NCBI RefSeq assembly: GCF_947581735.1
Contig: NZ_CANPVT010000008.1
Coordinates: forward strand, 1 to 64,000
DNA: 64,000 nt
Reading direction: 5' to 3'
Origin: Candidatus Palauibacter soopunensis
GTDB lineage: Bacteria > Gemmatimonadota > Gemmatimonadetes > Palauibacterales > Palauibacteraceae
This document shows, in pieces, positions 17,854 to 26,466 of this stretch. A program made the position numbers and the translations under genes. Positions within the stretch are counted from its first letter, which is position 1; every line of letters starts with the position of its first letter. The notes under the pieces were generated by a model that had not been told where the DNA came from, searched no databases, and saw only the letters and a program-made list of their open reading frames with translations.

Positions 17854-20022
17854 ATGCGGCTCTCGACGCTCGTCGCTGCCGGTTTCGTCCTCGCGATCGA
17901 CGCCTGCGCCCCGGGGCTGGAGGAAGGCTTCGGAGGCCTGTCGCGGCGCGACTCGGCGGGGGTGGCGATTTCCGACAACGAGTCCGACGACGCTCCGTTC
18001 GCGGGCGGGGCGGTGCACCTCGCGGACCTCATGACGCCGGACAGCGCGCTCACGGCGCTCCCCTGGGGGGTGGTCGCGGATCCGGGGGCCCAGCGGGTCT
18101 ACGTGGCGGACGCGACGGGTGCCCGCGTCGCCGTGTTCGACGGCGCGGGGGCCTTCGTGGAGGAGTTGGGACGGGCGGGAGAGGGTCCGGGCGAGTTTCG
18201 GGGCGTGTCGGCGCTGGCGCTCGCGCCGGAGGGGACGCTCGTCGCGCTGGATGCGAGGCGAGGCGTGCTGAGCCGCTGGTCTCGGGACGGAGAGTTCGAG
18301 GGGGAGGAACGGCTCCCCGCGAGCTACTGGGGCCCCGGGTTCGCGGTCGGCGGGGGCGCGGCGGCGGACTGGTTCGCGACCGTGGGGTCGGCCACGGCGG
18401 ACATGTCGATGGACCAGACGCTGGCGGTTCACACGCCGCGCGGAGCCGAACCGGTCCACGTCGTGAGGCGGGAGCTGTCGCTCATGGAACTGCCGTGCGT
18501 GTCCATGCCCGCCCCGAAGGTGTTCGCGCCGGACGCGGTGTGGGCGAGCCGCGGCGACACGCTCTGGTTCGTGAACGGGGACGGGTTCCGGATCGACGGC
18601 TACGCGCGGGGAGCGGTCTTCGCCAGCGTGCGGCGTGCGGCGGCCCCGGCGATCCGGGTCACTCGGGCGATGGCGATGGCGTCGCTCTCGTTCGGCCCGG
18701 GCCCGTACGGGAGCCTCATGCGGCAGTGCGGGGTGACGGCCGGGGAAGTGGTCGACGCCACCGGGTACGAGGAGGTGCTGTCTCCCATCGTCGGGTTCAC
18801 GCACGATCCGGCGGGCGGGCTGTGGGTGTCCAGGCGCACGGACGGCCTTATTCCCGAGGTCATCGACGTATTCGGGGCTGAGGGCGGATACCTGGGGACG
18901 CTCGACATCCCCGCCATCCCCGTCGGGTTCGCCTCGCCGTCTCGGCTGGTGGCCGTGCGGCCGGTGCTGGACACGGGGGAGATCCGAGTGTCGCTGTATG
19001 AAGTCGGGACGGATGCGTCGGTGGCCGGCGGATCGGGCGCCCGCGATGGCCGCGAGCTCGCCGGGGGAAGCCCGCCCCCTCGGATCGGGTCGGTACTGCG
19101 CGGCGGGTCCAGACAATCGTCCTCCGCCGCGGCGGAGGCCCCGCCCCGCCGTCCCCCGGAGCCCAACCCGGCGGGCCTGCGCGAGTTCAGGGACTGCGAC
19201 CTCTGTCCGGTCGTGGTGGAAATGCCACCGGGAGGGTTCGTGATGGGGCGCGCCGAAGGCGAGGACCGGCGCCTGGGGCTCGACAGGGAGCCGGATCGGC
19301 CGGAGTTCAGCCGGGAGCGGGAGCGTCCCCGCGTGCGGATCGAGTTCGGACACCGGTTCGCCATCGGCAAGTACGAGGTGACGTTCGACGAGTGGGACCG
19401 CTGCGTGGTCGCGGGAGGCTGCGACTACCGGCCCGAGGACAGGGGGTGGGGGCGGGGAGACCGTCCCGTGATCCACGTCTCCTACCGCGACGCCGAGATG
19501 TACCTCGCCTGGCTGGCGGAGGAGACCGGCCGCCCGTACCGGCTGCCGAGTAGCGCCGAGTGGGAATACGCCGCCCGCGCCGGCACGACGACCGCCCGCT
19601 GGTGGGGAGACGAGGTCGGGAGCGGACACGCGGTGTGCGACGAGTGCGGGCTCGAGTGGGAGGTGGGATCCACCGCGCCCACGGGATCGCTGCCGCCGAA
19701 TCCGTGGGGGTTGCACGACATGCTCGGCAACGTGTCCGAACTTGCGGCCGACTGCTGGACGTCCACCTACGACGAGGTGCCCACCGACGGCTCACCCGTC
19801 CGCGAAACGTCCCGTCACTGGCGCGAAGGCCGTTGCCTGCGCCCCACCTGGCGGGGCGGAGCCTTCAGCTACTTCCGTTGGACCGTGCGCTCGGCGTGGC
19901 GCAGCGGCGGCAGCATTCTGGCCACCGCCGAAGAGCGCCACGCCCACCCCCAGGTCGGCGGCGGGACCGGCTTCCGCGTCGCCCTCACCCTCGACGCGAC
20001 ACCGCCGGACGCTGTCCGCTAA
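17854..20022 (+). CDS. 6-bladed beta-propeller / FGE-sulfatase-like domain fusion protein
   Basis: 722 residues with an N-terminal signal-like helix and possible lipobox (AIDAC). Residues about 32-395 form a 6-bladed propeller of the type opening RDSAGVAI, with repeats such as WGVVADPGAQRVYVADATGARVAVFD and the GRAGEGPGEFRG loop. After a low-complexity linker, residues about 440-722 are a formylglycine-generating-enzyme-like domain: EMPPGGFVMG, KYEVTFDEWDRCV, PVIHVSYRDAEMYLAWL, YRLPSSAEWEYAARAG, NPWGLHDMLGNVSELAADCW and WRGGAFSYF. The cysteine pair that bacterial FGE uses after the RGG motif is absent. True formylglycine synthesis is therefore unlikely; a binding or another oxygenase-like role is possible. 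It follows the MotA-like gene by six bases. Confidence 0.8.
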   Translation: MRLSTLVAAGFVLAIDACAPGLEEGFGGLSRRDSAGVAISDNESDDAPFAGGAVHLADLMTPDSALTALPWGVVADPGAQRVYVADATGARVAVFDGAGAFVEELGRAGEGPGEFRGVSALALAPEGTLVALDARRGVLSRWSRDGEFEGEERLPASYWGPGFAVGGGAAADWFATVGSATADMSMDQTLAVHTPRGAEPVHVVRRELSLMELPCVSMPAPKVFAPDAVWASRGDTLWFVNGDGFRIDGYARGAVFASVRRAAAPAIRVTRAMAMASLSFGPGPYGSLMRQCGVTAGEVVDATGYEEVLSPIVGFTHDPAGGLWVSRRTDGLIPEVIDVFGAEGGYLGTLDIPAIPVGFASPSRLVAVRPVLDTGEIRVSLYEVGTDASVAGGSGARDGRELAGGSPPPRIGSVLRGGSRQSSSAAAEAPPRRPPEPNPAGLREFRDCDLCPVVVEMPPGGFVMGRAEGEDRRLGLDREPDRPEFSRERERPRVRIEFGHRFAIGKYEVTFDEWDRCVVAGGCDYRPEDRGWGRGDRPVIHVSYRDAEMYLAWLAEETGRPYRLPSSAEWEYAARAGTTTARWWGDEVGSGHAVCDECGLEWEVGSTAPTGSLPPNPWGLHDMLGNVSELAADCWTSTYDEVPTDGSPVRETSRHWREGRCLRPTWRGGAFSYFRWTVRSAWRSGGSILATAEERHAHPQVGGGTGFRVALTLDATPPDAVR

Positions 20023-20171
20023 CCGCTCCCGCCGACTCCTGCACCCGGCCCTGTTGCCCCGGCCCCGCGGCCCGTTCTAGACTGAATCCCCCCGGCCGAC
20101 GGGCGGCCGGATGAGTCCCGTTCCGGGAGCTCCGTCGGCGCTCCCGCCGGCACAGGATCAGGAGTGGCCGC

Positions 20172-20639
20172 ATGAAGCGCATCTCCATGACCGTGAACGG
20201 GGTTCGGCACGAGGCGGACGTCGAACCCCGCACCCTCCTCGTTCATTTCATCCGCGAACAACTCGAACTGACCGGCACCAACGTGGGCTGCGACACGTCT
20301 TCGTGCGGCGCCTGCACGATTCTGATGAACGGTCAGTCGGTGAAGTCGTGTACCGTGCTCGCCGTCCAGGCGGACGGCGCGGACGTGACCACCGTCGAGG
20401 GGCTCGCGAGCAACGGCGACTGGCACCCCGTCCAGAAGGCGTTCCACGAGAACCACGGCCTGCAGTGCGGGTTCTGCACGCCGGGGATGATGATGGCCGC
20501 GGTGGGATACCTGGATGAGAACCCGTCACCGACGGAAGGCGAAGTCCGGCTCGCGCTGGAGGGCAACCTCTGCCGGTGCACCGGCTACCACAACATCGTC
20601 AAGGCGGTGCTCGCGGCCGCCGACGACATGGGCTCTTAG
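20172..20639 (+). CDS. Molybdenum hydroxylase [2Fe-2S] small subunit (CoxS/XdhC-type)
   Basis: 155 residues, ATG preceded by AGGAGTGG. Two [2Fe-2S] clusters are encoded: a plant-ferredoxin type in [15 protein letters not shown] with a fourth Cys in VKSCTVL, and a helical type in [11 protein letters not shown] plus [11 protein letters not shown]. This is the electron-transfer subunit of xanthine-oxidase-family enzymes. It is the first of three genes in S-L-M order, 15 bases before the large subunit. The 149-base region upstream after the propeller gene should hold the promoter; I see no clear -35/-10 pair in it. Confidence 0.95.
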   Translation: MKRISMTVNGVRHEADVEPRTLLVHFIREQLELTGTNVGCDTSSCGACTILMNGQSVKSCTVLAVQADGADVTTVEGLASNGDWHPVQKAFHENHGLQCGFCTPGMMMAAVGYLDENPSPTEGEVRLALEGNLCRCTGYHNIVKAVLAAADDMGS

Positions 20640-20654
20640 GCGAGGAGAGAGAAC

Positions 20655-23021
20655 ATGGCGACGGCTGAGAAATACGTTGGCGGCGGGGTCCCCAGGAAAG
20701 AGGATCCCAAGCTTCTCACGGGGCAGGGGACGTTCCTGGAAGGCCTCACGCTGCCCGGCATGCTGCATGCGGCGCTCGTGCGCAGCCCGCACGGTTCGGC
20801 GCGCATCAACTCGGTGGACGTTTCCGCCGCTGCGGCCGCGGAGGGCGTGGTGGCCGCGTACAGCGGGGCCGACCTGGCCGATGAATGGGCCGCGGGACTC
20901 CCCATGGCGTGGCCCGTGACCGACGACATCAAGATCCCCGATCACTGGCCGGTGGCGCAGGACGTGGCGCGCTACGTGGGCGACGCGGTGGCGGTCGTCG
21001 TCGCCACGAGCCGCAACGCGGCGCTCGACGCGGCGGAGTTGGTGGAGGTCGACTACGAGGTGCTGGAGGCGGTCGTGGACGTGGAGGCGGCGCTGGCCGA
21101 CGACGCGCCGCGCGTGCACGAGTCGTTCGACGACAACAAGAGCTACACGTGGGCGCTGACGAACGGTGACGTGGACGGGGCCTTCGCGAAGGCGGACGTC
21201 GTGGTCAGCGAGCGCTACACGCAGCCGCGGCTGATCCCGAACGCAATGGAGCCGCGCGCCGTCGTCGCGCAGTCCGTCCCCTCGACGGGCGATTTCACCG
21301 TGTGGTCGACGACGCAGATCCCGCATGTGGCGAAAGTCCTGTTCGCGCTCACCCTCGGCATCCCCGAGGGCCAGATCCGGGTCATTGCGCCCTCCGACGT
21401 CGGCGGCGGCTTCGGCTCGAAGCTCAACGTCTATGCGGAGGAAGCGCTCTGCATCGCCCTCGCGCGCCGACTGGGGAAGCCGGTCAAGTGGGTCGCGGGC
21501 CGGAGCGAGGGGTACCTCGCCACCATCCACGGCCGCGACCAGGTCCAGAAGATCGAGATCGCCGCGACCTCCGACGGCGACATCCTCGGATACCGCGTCA
21601 ACATCGCGGCGGCCATGGGCGCCTACCTGCAGCTCGTGGCGCCGGGCGTTCCGCTCCTGGGCGCCTTCCTCTACTGCGGCTGCTACGGCGGAGAGGCGTA
21701 CCACTTCGAGTGCACGGGCGTGTTCACGAACACGACCCCGACGGATGCCTACCGGGGCGCGGGCCGGCCCGAGGCCACCTACGCCATCGAGCGGGCGATC
21801 GACTCGCTCGCGCGGGAGGTCGGCGTGGACGCGGCGGAGATCCGGCGCCGAAACTTCCTTCCGGCCGGCGACATGGTGCAGAGCCCGGGCGGGCTCGCCT
21901 TCGACTCGGCCGACTACGAGCCCGCGCTCGACCGGGCGCTGGAACTGCTGGACTACGACGGGTTCCGGAGCGACCAGGCGGAGCGCCGGGAAGGAGGGGG
22001 CGGCAAGCAGATCGGAGTCGGGTTCTCCTCCTACGTGGAGATCTGCGGGCTCGCGCCCTCGCAGGTGCTCGCCTCGCTGAAATACGGCGCCGGCGGCTGG
22101 GACGCGGCCACGGTGCGCATGCTGCCGACCGGCAAGGCGGAAGTCGTGACGGGCAGCTCGCCGCACGGGCAGGGGCACGTGACCTCCTGGTCCCAGATCG
22201 CGGCGGACGCGCTCGGGATTCCGTACGAGGACGTCACCGTCCTCCACGGGGACACGCACGTGGCGCCGCACGGGATGAACACCTACGGAAGCCGCAGCCT
22301 CGCGGTGGCGGGGGTCGCCGTGCACAACGCGTGCGACCGGGTCGTCGACAAGGCGCGGGGACTCGCGGCGCACCTGCTCGAGGTGGCGCCCGAGGATCTC
22401 GAGTACGAGGCGGGAACCTTCTCGGTGAAGGGCGTGCCCGACCGCACGAAGTCGATGCCGGAACTCGCCTTCGCGGCGTGGACGGCCCACAGCCTGCCGG
22501 AGGATTCGGAGCCCGGGCTCGAGGCGAGCTGCGTGTACGACCCGCCGAACTTCACCTTCCCCTTCGGCACGCACGTGGCCGTCGTCGAAGTGGATACGGA
22601 GACCGGCGCCGTGGATCTCGTCCGCTACATCGCGGTGGACGACTGCGGGCCCGTGATCAACCCCGTCATCGTGGACGGCCAGGTGCACGGCGGCGTGGCG
22701 CAGGGGATCGCGGCCGCGCTGTACGAGGAGGCGACGTACGCGGAGGACGGGACGCTCGAGACCTCGTCGATGGTGAACTATCTCGTGCCCTCCGCGGCGG
22801 AATTCCCGTCCTTCGAGACGGATCGAACGGTGACGCCGAGCACCTCGAACCCCATGGGAGTGAAGGGGATCGGCGAGGCGGGGACGATCGGGTCGGCGCC
22901 GGCGGTGATCAACGCGATCGTGGATGCGCTCTCGCACCTCGGCGTGACGGACGTCCCGATGCCGGCGAGTCCGGAACGGGTCTGGCGAGCGATTCAGGCG
23001 GCCCAGGGAGGTGAGGCATGA
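20655..23021 (+). CDS. Molybdenum hydroxylase large subunit, form II CoxL-like
   Basis: 788 residues, the catalytic Mo-MCD (molybdopterin cytosine dinucleotide) subunit of the xanthine oxidase family. Motifs include GGGFGSKLNVYAEE, the active-site loop AYRGAGR (365-371), GSSPHGQGHVTSWSQIAAD and the catalytic base Glu741 in KGIGEAG. The AYRGAGR loop marks 'form II'. True CO dehydrogenases have AYxCSFR with the Cys that binds copper, which is missing, so CO oxidation is unlikely. Substrates of form II enzymes are aldehydes, purines or N-heterocycles; the one here is unknown. The stop overlaps the FAD subunit start (ATGA). Confidence 0.92.
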   Translation: MATAEKYVGGGVPRKEDPKLLTGQGTFLEGLTLPGMLHAALVRSPHGSARINSVDVSAAAAAEGVVAAYSGADLADEWAAGLPMAWPVTDDIKIPDHWPVAQDVARYVGDAVAVVVATSRNAALDAAELVEVDYEVLEAVVDVEAALADDAPRVHESFDDNKSYTWALTNGDVDGAFAKADVVVSERYTQPRLIPNAMEPRAVVAQSVPSTGDFTVWSTTQIPHVAKVLFALTLGIPEGQIRVIAPSDVGGGFGSKLNVYAEEALCIALARRLGKPVKWVAGRSEGYLATIHGRDQVQKIEIAATSDGDILGYRVNIAAAMGAYLQLVAPGVPLLGAFLYCGCYGGEAYHFECTGVFTNTTPTDAYRGAGRPEATYAIERAIDSLAREVGVDAAEIRRRNFLPAGDMVQSPGGLAFDSADYEPALDRALELLDYDGFRSDQAERREGGGGKQIGVGFSSYVEICGLAPSQVLASLKYGAGGWDAATVRMLPTGKAEVVTGSSPHGQGHVTSWSQIAADALGIPYEDVTVLHGDTHVAPHGMNTYGSRSLAVAGVAVHNACDRVVDKARGLAAHLLEVAPEDLEYEAGTFSVKGVPDRTKSMPELAFAAWTAHSLPEDSEPGLEASCVYDPPNFTFPFGTHVAVVEVDTETGAVDLVRYIAVDDCGPVINPVIVDGQVHGGVAQGIAAALYEEATYAEDGTLETSSMVNYLVPSAAEFPSFETDRTVTPSTSNPMGVKGIGEAGTIGSAPAVINAIVDALSHLGVTDVPMPASPERVWRAIQAAQGGEA

Positions 23022-23887
23022 TTCCCGCGTCTTTCGACTACGAGCGCGCTTCGTCCCTCGATGAGGCGCTGAGCCTGCTCGCCGAGGGCGGCGAGGACGC
23101 GCGGCCGCTGGCCGGCGGACACTCGCTGCTCCCGCTCATGCGGCTGCGCCTCGCGCGGCCCTCGCTGCTGGTGGATATCGGCGGCCTGGACGAACTGCGC
23201 GGCGTGCACGCGGATGGGGACTCGGTCGTCATCGGCGCCCTGACGACGCATCACGAAGTGGCCGGGGCGTCCGAACTCACGGGGGGCAGCGGCCTCCTCG
23301 CGAAGGTGGCGGAGGGGATCGGCGATCCCCAGGTGCGGCACCGCGGCACGCTCGGCGGCTCCGTCGCGCACGCGGATCCGGCCTCCGACCTGCCGGCGGC
23401 GCTGCTCGCGCTCGATGCCGAGGTCACCCTCGCGGGGCGCGGCGGCACGCGCTCGGTGGCGGCGGCGGACTTCTTCGTCGGCCCCTTCATGTCGGCCGCC
23501 GCGGATGGGGAGATCGTGACCGGCGTCCGGGTGCCGACGCGCGAGGGCTGGGGCAGCGCCTACCGGAAATTCCAGCGCCGCGCGCAGGATTGGGCGATCG
23601 TCGGCGTGGCCGCGGTCGTGAACTGGACCGAGTCCGGCATCGCGGGCGCCGCGATCGGGCTCACGAACATGGGCGGCACGCCGCTCCGGGCGCCCGGGGT
23701 CGAGGCGGCCCTGGCCGGCACGTCCGAGAAGGCGCAGATCCTCGCGGCGGCGTCGAAGGTATCGGAACTCGAGACGCCCCCGGCGGATGAGAACGCGAGT
23801 TCGGAATACCGCGTCCACCTCGCGCAGGTGTTGATCGCGCGCGCGGTGGCCGAGGCCGCCGGCTGCCCGGGGATGCAGCCCGGCTAG
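23018..23887 (+). CDS. Molybdenum hydroxylase FAD-binding medium subunit (CoxM-type)
   Basis: 289 residues. FAD-binding motifs of the PCMH/CoxM family are AGGHSLLPLMRLRLARP (32-48) and IGALTTHHEVA, then GDPQVRHRGTLGGSVAHADPASDLPAALLALDA (about 100-130), where the TLGGS segment binds the FAD pyrophosphate. The C-terminal CO_deh_flav_C domain follows. It passes electrons from the Fe-S clusters to the final acceptor. It overlaps the large subunit by four bases and completes a standard S-L-M trio. No maturation genes (CoxD/E/F type) follow; the next gene is gamma-glutamyltransferase on the opposite strand. Confidence 0.93.
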   Translation: MIPASFDYERASSLDEALSLLAEGGEDARPLAGGHSLLPLMRLRLARPSLLVDIGGLDELRGVHADGDSVVIGALTTHHEVAGASELTGGSGLLAKVAEGIGDPQVRHRGTLGGSVAHADPASDLPAALLALDAEVTLAGRGGTRSVAAADFFVGPFMSAAADGEIVTGVRVPTREGWGSAYRKFQRRAQDWAIVGVAAVVNWTESGIAGAAIGLTNMGGTPLRAPGVEAALAGTSEKAQILAAASKVSELETPPADENASSEYRVHLAQVLIARAVAEAAGCPGMQPG

Positions 23888-23919
23888 CCGCCGACGGCCA
23901 GCCAGACGCCGGCTTCCGG

Positions 23920-25644
23920 CTAGTCTCGGCCTCCGGTCGGCCCGGCGGGGCGGGGCGCCACTGCGGCGCCCTCCCAGTCGGGGTCGGCGGCCCCGATCCA
24001 GGTGCGGGTGGCGGCGTCGTACTGCAGGCCGTGGATGCGCCCGAACGCGCCCTGCCGCGGCGTGGGCGTGATCTCGAATCCCATCTCCCGGAATTCCTCC
24101 ACCGAAGTCCCGGACCAGCCGTCCTCGGGGCCCGCTTCCACGGAGAAGCCCGCGAGGCCGTCCGGGCCCATGTCGGGATGCACGCGCGGCGCCGCGAGCG
24201 CGGCGGGCAGCGCCAGGCCGTCATCGATGACCCGGGTCACCGCCTGGACGACCGCCGAGATGATCCGGATGCCGCCGGCCGCGCCGAGAACGAGGAACGG
24301 CTCGCCGTCGTCGAGGACCATGAACGGCGTGATGCCGGACCGCGCGCGCTCGCCCGGCTCGCTGATCCCGAGATAGCCGCCCAGCGTCACGGCGTAGAGG
24401 AACCCGAGTCCGGGGGTGGCGACCTTCGCGCCCATGCCGGGGCCGATGGTCTGCGTGAGCGCGATGGCCATGCCGTTTCCGTCGGCGGCGGAGAGATGCG
24501 TCGTGTGGCCGTCTTCCGGCGGCAGTTCCAGCGCCGGAGCGCCGGCGGCGGACCATGGACCCGCGGCCCCCGACGTGGCCCAGGACTCCGTGCCGGATTC
24601 GATGGCGGCCTCCACGGGCACCCGGACCTGGTCCGCGAGCTCTCGGGCGAACGCCTTCGACGTCACGCGCACGGCGGAGGAGTCCGAACTCGGCCGGCGG
24701 TATTCCGTCATGGCGATGGCGAGGGACTGGGCGATGACGGAGGCCCACGCCTCGTCGCTCATGCCGTCGGGATCGAAGACTTCGGCGATCTGGAGGGCGA
24801 GGATCGCGATCGCGCCGGAGGCCGGGATGTCGGAACCGACGATCTCGAACCCCCGGTAGGATCCGCGCACGATCCTCGAGTCCTCGGCCTCGTAGGCCGC
24901 CAGCGCCTCGCGGGTCAGGAAGCCGCCGTTCGCCGCCATGTCGTCGGCGATGCGGCCGGCGATCTCCCCGCGGTAGAAGGCGTCGCCGCCGCCGAGGGCA
25001 ATCGTCCTCAGGGTCTCGGCCATGTCCGACTGCACGAGCCGGTCTCCGGGGCGGTAGGGCGATCCGTCCGCCTTCAGGTAGTAGCGCCGGGCGCCTTCGG
25101 ACTCCGCCACCTGGTCGCGCGAGCCCGCCTGGCGGCGCGCCTCCCCGGGCAGCAGCCGGAACCCGTGCGCCGCGTAGTCGATCGCGGGGGCCATGATCGT
25201 CGTCAGCGGAAGGGAACCGTATTCCTCGTGCAGGCGCATGAGGCCCGCGACCGAGCCGGGCACGCCGACGGTCGGATAGCCGTACGCGGCGCGGGGCGCC
25301 GTGGCCGGGTCGTATCCCAGCGGAACCGAGGTCGTCCCGTCGATGCCCGCGACCCCGCCGTCGGGCGTCCGAATGAGGATCTGGTTGCGCCCTCCGATGC
25401 TGTTCATGCTCGGTTCGACCACGGAGATCGCGAACGCGGCGGCGACGGCCGCATCCGCGGCGTTTCCGCCGAGTTCCAGCATCCGCGCGCCCGCGGCCGC
25501 GGCCAGCGGCTGCGCCGCGACGACGACCCCGTCCGCCGAGCGCGCGACCTGGGGCGCACTCTGCGCGCCCAGCCCAAGCGGAACCACCGCGAACGCGAGT
25601 ACCGCGAGAATCGTCGTGCTGTACGCCCGGATGCCTGGCTTCAT
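23920..25644 (-). CDS. ggt: Gamma-glutamyltransferase family protein
   Basis: 574 residues with a cleavable signal peptide (TTILAVLAFAVVPLGLGAQS), so periplasmic. Family motifs are VVVAAQPLAAAAGARMLELGGNAADAAVA near the start, GRNQILIR and the autocleavage/nucleophile site DGHTTHLS with Thr381 as the likely nucleophile of the small subunit. GNGMAIALTQTIGPGMGAKV and the oxyanion-type LGAAGGIRI follow. GGTs transfer or hydrolyse gamma-glutamyl groups of glutathione; many marine homologues have lost transferase activity or act on other acyl groups. It is transcribed divergently from the tetR gene, and 25645-25797 is the shared control region. Confidence 0.9.
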   Translation of the reverse strand: MKPGIRAYSTTILAVLAFAVVPLGLGAQSAPQVARSADGVVVAAQPLAAAAGARMLELGGNAADAAVAAAFAISVVEPSMNSIGGRNQILIRTPDGGVAGIDGTTSVPLGYDPATAPRAAYGYPTVGVPGSVAGLMRLHEEYGSLPLTTIMAPAIDYAAHGFRLLPGEARRQAGSRDQVAESEGARRYYLKADGSPYRPGDRLVQSDMAETLRTIALGGGDAFYRGEIAGRIADDMAANGGFLTREALAAYEAEDSRIVRGSYRGFEIVGSDIPASGAIAILALQIAEVFDPDGMSDEAWASVIAQSLAIAMTEYRRPSSDSSAVRVTSKAFARELADQVRVPVEAAIESGTESWATSGAAGPWSAAGAPALELPPEDGHTTHLSAADGNGMAIALTQTIGPGMGAKVATPGLGFLYAVTLGGYLGISEPGERARSGITPFMVLDDGEPFLVLGAAGGIRIISAVVQAVTRVIDDGLALPAALAAPRVHPDMGPDGLAGFSVEAGPEDGWSGTSVEEFREMGFEITPTPRQGAFGRIHGLQYDAATRTWIGAADPDWEGAAVAPRPAGPTGGRD

Positions 25645-25750
25645 GGATCCTCCGTTGCTTTTCGCCCCGATCGCGGGACCCCGTTACCCCGGTAGCGGGG
25701 CCCGGCTGCGGGAAACTTGCGCCCGGCACGAGCCGTGACTAGGGTTCAGA

Positions 25751-25785
25751 TCTTGTTGACAAGACTGTTAAACGATTTGGATAAC
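25751..25785 (+). promoter_or_regulatory. Candidate promoter with overlapping palindromic operator for the tetR-pump-lipid operon
   Basis: TCTTGT-TG-ACAAGA (25751-25764) is a palindrome with perfect six-base arms. Inside it lies TTGACA (25756-25761), a consensus -35 box. GATAAC (25780-25785), 18 bases downstream, matches four of six -10 positions. The tetR ATG follows 12 bases later with GAGG as ribosome site. An operator over the -35 box fits TetR autorepression. No other strong promoter is visible over the next 11 kb, so this may drive the whole cluster. Confidence 0.6.
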
Positions 25786-25797
25786 GCGAGGATCGCG

Positions 25798-26466
25798 ATG
25801 GTTCCGCAAGCTCCGGCCGCGACCCGACCGCCGGATACCGAACAGAGGATCTTCGACGCCGCGCTGACGGTCTTCGCCCGCAAGGGGCGGGACGGCGCCC
25901 GATTGCAGGAGATCGCGGATCACGCGGGGATCAATCGCGCGCTGCTGCACTACTATTTCCGCACCAAGGAACAGCTCTACGAGGCCGTGTTCGAGCACGG
26001 GTGCCGGCAGTTCATGGCCGGGCTCAGCCAGTCGCTGCGGGCGGAAGAGGGGGTGGAGGACAGCCTGCGCGCGTTCGTGTACGGCTACATCGACTACATC
26101 TACGAGCACCAGGACATGGCCCGCCTCATGCTGAACGAATGCCTGTGCGGCGGCGGCGTCCTGGAGCGGCACCTGACGGCCGCGATCGAGGCGCGCGAAG
26201 AGGTCCCGGGGCTCCTGCTCGAGGATCGGCTGCGCGCGGCGATCGGCGCGGGCGAGATCCGGGAGATCGACCTCCGGCACACGCTGCTCACGATCGTGTC
26301 GGCCTGCCTGTTTCCGTTCGTCGCCCTCCCGACGGTGCGCCTCTTCCACTCCCGGGCCGTGGAGGACTTCGACCGCTTCCTGCAGGAACGGAAGGCGCAC
26401 ATCGTGGATCTCCTGCTGGCGGGTCTGCGGCCGACCGAAGGGGTCCGGGCGGAGGGAGTCGCGTGA
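25798..26466 (+). CDS. TetR/AcrR family regulator of the RND-sulfolipid operon
   Basis: 222 residues. I chose the ATG at 25798 because GAGG sits nine bases upstream and the promoter lies just before. The N-terminal helix-turn-helix is canonical: EQRIFDAALTVFARKGRDGARLQEIADHAGINRALLHYYFRTKEQLYEAVF. The C-terminal ligand/dimer domain includes a TetR_C-like region (YIDYIYEHQDMARLMLNECLCGGG). It overlaps the outer-membrane factor gene by four bases (GTGA), placing it at the head of the operon. The simplest reading is a repressor released by the pathway product or a toxic intermediate; the ligand is unknown. Confidence 0.9.
   Translation: MVPQAPAATRPPDTEQRIFDAALTVFARKGRDGARLQEIADHAGINRALLHYYFRTKEQLYEAVFEHGCRQFMAGLSQSLRAEEGVEDSLRAFVYGYIDYIYEHQDMARLMLNECLCGGGVLERHLTAAIEAREEVPGLLLEDRLRAAIGAGEIREIDLRHTLLTIVSACLFPFVALPTVRLFHSRAVEDFDRFLQERKAHIVDLLLAGLRPTEGVRAEGVA

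Noticed and set aside
17854-20022. Active formylglycine-generating enzyme that could mature a sulfatase
   Set aside because: The conserved Cys pair after the RGG motif is absent and no sulfatase gene is nearby.
20655-23887. Carbon monoxide dehydrogenase (energy-conserving, form I)
   Set aside because: The active-site loop is AYRGAGR, not AYxCSFR, so the copper-binding Cys is missing; treated as a form II molybdenum hydroxylase.
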